This document shows, piece after piece, positions 55,995 through 64,000 of a stretch of DNA of 64,000 bases. Numbering within the stretch: the first letter of the stretch is position 1; each line of letters begins with the position of its first letter. Where the stretch lies: the NCBI RefSeq assembly GCF_041146395.1, contig NC_090990.1:49893501-49957500 (forward strand), written 5' to 3'. The notes beneath the pieces are model-generated. The model was not told the origin of the DNA. It did not search any database and worked only from the letters and a program-made list of their open reading frames with translations. The position numbers and the translations under genes are program-made. The DNA is from Eulemur rufifrons. Its lineage: Eukaryota > Chordata > Mammalia > Primates > Lemuridae.

Positions 55995-57180
55995 AGACGC
56001 CTGTGCTAGCCAGCTGCAGCTGCCTGTGTGATCGCTTCTGGGGGCATCACCAGGGAAACCTCGACCTCCTGGACTTCCATGGCAGGATCATTCGGGTCTC
56101 CTGGGTCTGAAAAGCCAGGCCAGAGCACCTTCCAGGTGGGCTGCCGCAACCCCCCAAAGCTGCACACGGTGCTGGAGGCCCTTCAGCCGGGGGAGCAGCG
56201 CCGGGGCACGTCGGTGGTGGCCATCAAGCACTACAGTCTGCACAAGTACCCGACGGTGGACATCACCCGCTTCAAGTACCTGCCGAAGCAGGCCCTGGCC
56301 ACGGGCATGCATCGCGGCCTCCTCACCAGGCCACTCAACTCCAAGGCCAAGGGAGCCACCGGCAGCTTCAGGTTAGTTCCTAAGCACAAGAGGAAAATCC
56401 GGCCCAGGAAGACAGCTGCTTGGGTGGCCCCCCAAGGGAGCTGGGGAGGCCAAGGAGAAGGTCCCCAAGAAACCAGGCACAGCAAAGAAGGGCCCTCCCA
56501 GCTTGAGCAAAGTGGGAAAGGCAGCCGAGAAGCCTGGAGAGATGAGGAAGGCGCCTCCCAAACCATGTGCAGCCAAGCAGAAGGCCCCCAAGAAAGGCAA
56601 CAAGGCCAAGGACATCGAGGCAAAAGTGGTTGAGGCTACGAAGGCCCCCCCCCCCCAAGCCAGACAAGACCACATGGGCCCCTTCCAATGCCAGCAGGCT
56701 CAGCAAAAAGTCAAAGGTCGAAGGCAGTAGGAAAGAAAGAGATGCCGAGGCCCACAGGACAATCAAATCTGAGAGTAAGAGTTCAAAACCCACAGCCAGC
56801 AAGGGCAAGAAAATGGGGCTGTTCCCCCAACCAGGAAGAAGATGGTGGCCAAGGCCCCTCAAGGGGCAGCTGCCCCCGGGTCTAGGGAGGGACCAAACGC
56901 CAGAGCAGCTTTTCCTGCTAAGGGCAGTGGGTCCAAGATGGCACCTGCACACCTGGCCACGAAGACGGAGGCTCCCATGGGCCCAAGAAAGCCTGGGCAG
57001 CCCGTTAAGGCCGCAGCATCCAAGGTGCTTAGCAAGAGGGAGGAAGCCTAGAGCCAGAGGTGGGGGTAGAGAGACTGAGATTCAGCTCGGGTTTTTATTT
57101 CCCAGCAAACCATTGCTGTGTTTATTTAACTGTAACTTATTTATCAATAAAGACTTCTGTTTTTCCTCACACAAAAAAGG
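55995..57180 (+). pseudogene. H1-8P: Processed pseudogene of oocyte linker histone H1-8 (H1FOO)
   Basis: The + strand encodes a recognisable H1-8, the linker histone of oocytes and early embryos. The globular domain reads KLHTVLEALQPGEQRRGTSV, AIKHYSLHKYPTVD and ALATGMHRGLLTRPLNSKA in one frame; the Lys/Pro-rich tail continues in other frames to a conserved stop at 57049-57051. The initiator position is GTG (56028-56030). Frame changes occur near 56430, at the C10 run at 56647-56656 and near 56820. The coding part is continuous although the parent gene, as I know it, has introns; an aataaa (57146-57151) precedes a short A-rich end. It is a dead retrocopy in LEPR intron 14, same strand. The symbol is descriptive. 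Confidence 0.92.
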
Positions 57181-57549
57181 AAGGAGGCACTGCTGAATAA
57201 GAAACACCAATCTTAACCAACAGATTTTTCTCTCTCCCTCTTTGTTTATCTCCATGGACACTGCCTCCGAGATCTACAGTGAAAGATCAGTGATGTTCCT
57301 AAGGATGGGGTAGGGCCAGCCATGAGCAGAATTTAAATAGCATTTCTTTTGCTTTAATTTATCCTTTCGTAGCTGTAGCCAACTGCCCTGTGGTCCAGGC
57401 TGCAGCTACTCCCCCTTTCTCCTCCCACTCCAACAAAACAATTGTCTTTGTTCCCAGACAGTTCTTGTGTTTTCCTTACATCATGGATTCCTCGTTTCCT
57501 CAGCAAACCTGTCCAATAGAACTTTCTGTAATGATGGAAATGGTTTGTA

Positions 57550-57665
57550 TCTGCATTGTCCAATATGGTAGTCACTAGCCATATTAAGCGCTTGAAATGT
57601 GCCTAGTGTGGCTCGGGAACTGAATTTAAAATTTTAAGTGGCCAATGGCTGTCATATTGGTCAGC
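57550..57665. mobile_element. Short DNA-transposon-like repeat with inverted ends
   Basis: ccaatatggtagtcactagc at the start and ggccaatggctgtcatattgg-like text at the end form imperfect inverted repeats around an AT-rich centre, the layout of a common hAT-type MITE. Confidence 0.55.
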
Positions 57666-57989
57666 AAAGCGCTATGGGTTCTTTAGGGTGCATTTGTGGG
57701 AGGGGGCCAGCACTCTTGCTAATCTAACATCCTCATAGGAACTTGAATGCCTGTTATTAGCTGAAATGTCTTTCATTAAATTTCTTTTTGTTTTGTATTG
57801 TTTTGTTTTGGTTTCCTAAAGTGAGGTTAAATAGTTCAATGATTACAGCTCTCCAAACCTGTGCTTCTCAAACTGGGTTAAGATTTGCCCCAGGGCATGT
57901 AAAGGATAAGCCACAAGATCACAGGATAAGTATAGAACTTTAAAAAAAAAAACACAAAACAAAAAACAAAACCATCATTTCTCTGATAT

Positions 57990-58480
57990 CTCTTAATAAA
58001 CTTTATTTTATAGCAGTTTTGATTTACAAAAATATAGCAAAGATAGTAGAGACTTCCCATGTACACCCACACCCAGTTTTCTCTGTTATTAACATCTTAC
58101 ATTAGTATGATACATTTTTACAATTATTATAATTAAGCATTATTGATACATTATCATTAACTAAAGTCCATAATTTATTAAAATTCGTATTTCCTTAGTT
58201 TTTGTGAAATGTTCTTTTCCTGGTCCAGGATCCCATCCAGGATAGCACATTACGTTTAGTGGTCATGCCTCCTTGTGCCCCTCCTGGCTGTAAAAGTTTC
58301 TTAGATCTTCTTTGTTTTTGATGAACTTGACACATTTGAGGAGTACTGGTCAGGTATCTGGTAGAATCTCTGTCAAATGGGTTTGTCTGATGTTTTCTCA
58401 TGATTAGATTAGAGTTACGGGTTTTGGGGAGGAGGACCATAGATAAAAAGTGCCATTTCATCACATCATACTAAGGCTAC
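57990..58480 (-). mobile_element. L1ME-type 3' fragment
   Basis: aaactttattttatagcagt, cccatgtacacccacaccca and ggtccaggatcccatccagg are typical of the reverse L1ME tail. Confidence 0.65.
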
Positions 58481-58879
58481 ATGCTACCAACATGACTTAA
58501 CATAGTTGATGTTGACCTTGCTTACCTGGCTGAGGTAGTATTTGTCTTCTTGCCCACTGGACAGTTACTCTTTTTTCCCCTTTCCACACTTTACTTTTTG
58601 AAATGAAGGCCCTATATGCAGCTCATGCTTACAGAGTGGAAGTTACGGTCCACCTACCTGAGAGTGGAAGATATACATACATTCTTTAGAATTCTTCTCC
58701 CACCTTTATTTATTTATTCATACAGTATGGACAATGAGTATTTTATTCTATACTTTGTGTCATAACCCAGTGCTACTTTATTTTGTTGCTCAAATTGTTC
58801 CTGCGTCAGTCATTGGGTGCTCTCTTAATGACTCATGTCACTTTGACATGCCCCCATCGTTGTGGAGTTTTTTCCCTTT

Positions 58880-59528
58880 AATTTTTGAGTACTGCTAAGT
58901 TGGACTTGATTAAAATTAGAAACTTGCGATCTGGGAAAGACTGTTAAGAGAATTAAAACTTTGGAAATGAGTATAGTCTCAAGCTAAGGCACAAACTGGG
59001 TGAAAACATTTGCAAAATGTATATTTAATAAAGGACTTAGAACCAAATTACACAAAGAACTCTTAAAATGCAACAGTAGGCAAATAATATAATTAAAAAT
59101 GGGCCAAATGTCTGAATAGAAACCTAACCAAAGTAGATATGCAGGTGGTAAATAAGAATATTAAAAGATGTTCGACATCATTTGTCACTAAGGAGTTTCA
59201 AATTAAAATGAAATATCACTCCACACTTATCAGAATGGCTAAAATCCAAACAACTGACAATACAAATTGCTGGTGATGATGCAGGATAACAAGAACTTTT
59301 ATTCATTGCTGGTGGAAATGCGAAACGGCACAGCCACTTTAGAAGACAGTTTGGTAGCTTCTTACTAAGTTAAAAGTAGCCTTATCGTATGATGCAGAAT
59401 TGCGCTCCTAGGTATTTACTCAGCTGATTTGAAAACTTATGTTCACATAAGTTGCACATGAATGTTCAAGCAGCTTTATTCATAATCACCCCAAACTGGA
59501 AGCAACCAAGATATCCTTCAAAAGTGAA
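58880..59528 (+). mobile_element. L1M ORF2 C-terminal fragment
   Basis: gcacaaactgggtgaaaaca, catcatttgtcactaagg and attcattgctggtggaaatg give the ORF2 end of an L1M on the + strand; many stops. Confidence 0.75.
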
Positions 59529-59668
59529 ACTAGGGCTGAGCATGGTGACTCAATCCTATAATCTCAGCACTTTAGGGGACAGGAGGATTGCTTGAGGCTA
59601 GGAGTTTGAGACCAGCCCTATCTCTACAAAAAATAAAAAAAATTAGCTGGACATGGTGTGGTGTGTTC
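59529..59668 (+). mobile_element. Partial Alu (left arm)
   Basis: gggctgagcatggtgactca to aaattagctggacatggtg; truncated, no right arm. Confidence 0.8.
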
Positions 59669-60993
59669 TTATTGTTGCACCAGGAAGTTACAGACAAGTA
59701 ACGAAATGATCTATGTGGCAATGAGTTAGAGTTGGAGACATCAGTATAAACCCATATTTAGCTTAATATATGTATAGACGAATTCTGGGTTATTATACAT
59801 ACACATTTCCTTGATTTGCAAGCTAAGAGAGCCTGAAAGTAGTAACACCCAGTAGTCGGGTGGGTGTCCGGATTTGTTTCTAATACCATCATGCAATAAA
59901 GCAACCAGGGCTATTGGGAAAAGTGGCTAATTTTAGGGCTGGGGCAGGAAATATACAAGATGAGTTTGGAACATCTTGCAGTATCAGAAAGTAAGGAAGT
60001 TTAACATTACTTTTACTTTATGGTTATAAAAAATATTTGTATATTAAAACTGACATGGATTTTTTAAATAAAATGGAAAATTTGCCTGACTTTTGTGACA
60101 TTTTCTTACAGCATTTGCTAAAATCTTACTCCCAACCTACCCAGATGATTCCAAGCTCTGCAGGGATACTTGTATATGTGTTTATTTTTCTCTGTCATTT
60201 CTAAATTAGAGGCATATCAATGGCAAAAAAAAATTGAGACGCACTATTCTATTCTATGGTATATAGTCCAGCTTTCTATGGGGTTTATAGGGAGTTGACA
60301 GTATTCAATCTTACCTGAAACAGGTGAAGGTGATTGGGGAAGTAGGGTATATTGTTAGACTCTGTAGAATGGAAGAATAGAATTGAACTACATGTGTATT
60401 TTATATCAGAATCTTCAATAACCTGGTATAATTTTTTTAAACTATAGGTCAGAAATTCTGGAGTGCCCTATACACTGTTCTGATACCTTCTGTCACTTGT
60501 TAATCTTTGCAAACTCTTCCTATTTATTTTATATCAGAGGAATAATCAGAGGAAGGGAAAACAAATGACATGTCTTGCTAGGATTAGTATAAGTGATGAT
60601 TAACATCTTATTAGCTCTTCTTGTCATGACTTTACATAATCTGAGGGTTATTCCTTGTTTGCTTTTTAGATGAGCAAACTATTCCTTGTCAGTCTTTCTT
60701 TTCTCTAAAATTACAGTGAGATTGCTTGAGAGAAGAGTGTCCTAATTATACCCTTAATTTTTCTCTGGGTCTTAAGGAAAAACAAATTTTCTGCACTTCA
60801 TAACCACCCAAACACCTTCATGGAGACTGTGGCAGAGGCAGCCTCTCTCCTGCCCCACCCCCACCTTCCCAGTCCCAGTCCCCAGCCTTATGATATGGAG
60901 TGCCTGTCCTGATATGATCCTTGCCTCCTGATGAGAAATGTACAATAAGAATTCCATGAGCTCGGTTGGTATAAAAAGCCCTGCAGTCCTTAA

Positions 60994-62984
<1,991 letters not shown>

Positions 62985-63167
62985 TAAATATCGTGCAGTC
63001 ACTCAGCGCTTATCCTTTAAACAGCAGTTGTGTGATTCTTTCCTGGGTACTATCACCCTGTGATTACAATCTAATGTATTTTATTGTTGAGTGGAAAAAT
63101 CTTAATGAAGATGATGAAATTAAATGGCTTAGAATCCCTTCATCTTTTAAGAAGTATTATATCCATG
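62985..63167 (+). CDS. LEPR: LEPR exon 16: second membrane-proximal FNIII, first half
   Basis: The acceptor is cccctcag and the donor gtaagt at 63168. The exon encodes [16 protein letters not shown] through KKYYIH, about human residues 738-798, with the first base of the next codon. It is the last exon in the window; exon 17 should begin with the continuation of this FNIII domain. Reading through the donor gives G-K-F-T-I-L and a TAG stop at 63185-63187, relevant to a secreted form (see findings). Confidence 0.96.
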
Positions 63168-64000
63168 GTAAGTTTACTATACTTTAGTAAGTTTCTTTCA
63201 TGGATTGGTATGATGCTACAGATTATTAATTCAATTCCTGTAGATAGCTAATGAAAAGTTCAAAAATATAGATGGTCCTACCATCTTACTACACATAATC
63301 CTATTACCTTATCAAAACATTTAATTCTATTTCCTTTGATACATTTTCATTTTAATATTTTGCACAGTTGTAATAATATCATATCATATGTTTTTCTCTC
63401 TAATCCTTTTTACCATTATTCTTAATGATCATATAACATTTTATTCCATAATCTACCTAAGCTATTTTTTGATTTGAGATTATTAATGTAGCTTCTAGCT
63501 TTACTTTCTGTTAAATCATTTTTAATTGTTTCTGATGTCTACTGCTGAATTGTCTCCCCAAACTGTATACCAATCAGTGATGCCACTTATCATGGGTTGG
63601 AGCGCTAGGCTGAAGGTCTGAGGATCTAGGACCTGGGCCTAGGTCAGCATAATCTCCCAAAGGTAGACCACTTATCCCAGGAGGTGAGAAAAGCACAAAG
63701 TGTAAGTGCACAGTATAGCATCTCTAAATCTGAGTAAGGATTAAGGGAAGTTAAGTAGGGAAGCTAAGGATTGCCATGATCTTTTTATATACTGTCATCT
63801 CAAGGACTCATACTTTTATTTCATTCCAGAGACCTAGAATTTAGCATCAGGGTAAATGTATTTACAAATTATCGATGGAGAACTGAATTCAGTCTATTAC
63901 TACTGTCGTCCAGGTGATTACTCTCTGTGCTTTTCTGTAAAGCATGGGGATGTAAAATTTAGGCTTCAAAGAGATTTGTCTTCTTCTGTTCTTTTGGAAT
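63168..64000. other. LEPR intron 16, first 833 bp
   Basis: Donor gtaagt, then AT-rich sequence without recognised repeats. No AATAAA is visible in this part, which bears on the read-through isoform question. Confidence 0.65.

Noticed and set aside
56231..56952. Several long open frames on the minus strand
   Set aside because: Shadows of the GC-rich H1-8 retrocopy; no recognisable product.

Overview
The window is nuclear DNA of a primate and carries the middle of the leptin receptor gene (LEPR) on the + strand. Thirteen coding exons can be placed at GT/AG splice sites. By comparison with human LEPR they are exons 4 to 16, covering roughly residues 14 to 798: the N-terminal domain, CRH1, the Ig-like domain, the leptin-binding CRH2 domain and most of the two membrane-proximal FNIII domains. 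Exon 3 (start of the signal peptide) lies upstream. Exons 17 to 20 (rest of FNIII, transmembrane segment, JAK-box and STAT tail) lie downstream. All exon phases fit and no exon contains a stop or frameshift, so the gene looks functional.

The Alu copies have a right arm with a ctagcc-type ending and an internally deleted form of the kind found in lemurs, lorises and galagos. Three L1 insertions share a lineage-specific 3' end. I therefore infer a strepsirrhine primate; the species cannot be resolved by reading.

Layout: 1-11753 is the end of intron 3, filled by a nearly 7.5-kb full-length L1 (minus strand, perfect 14-bp target duplication) inserted into an older L1. 11754-14178 holds exons 4 and 5. 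14179-30608 is the 16-kb intron 5, with Alu, L1M, hAT, MIR and L2-like debris. 30609-38087 holds exons 6 to 8, with two LTR-like pieces and a short L1 tail in the introns. 38088-47477 is intron 8, carrying an L1M insertion and a nested pair of L1s. 47478-54815 holds exons 9 to 14, the Ig and leptin-binding core. 54816-61020 is intron 14, with a processed pseudogene of the oocyte linker histone H1-8 (H1FOO). 61021-63167 holds exons 15 and 16, followed by the start of intron 16.

Points worth a second look: the young L1 has a 5' UTR built from tandem units of about 370 bp, unlike the usual primate layout. Its 5' end points at LEPR exon 4 from only about 0.9 kb away, and an in-frame ATG just before exon 4 would give an alternative hydrophobic leader. 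The receptor shows a WSDWT in place of WSDWS in CRH1 and a few lineage-specific indels and sequon changes. I found no bacterial-type system, CRISPR array, tRNA or rRNA gene. The rest of the window is ordinary intron.
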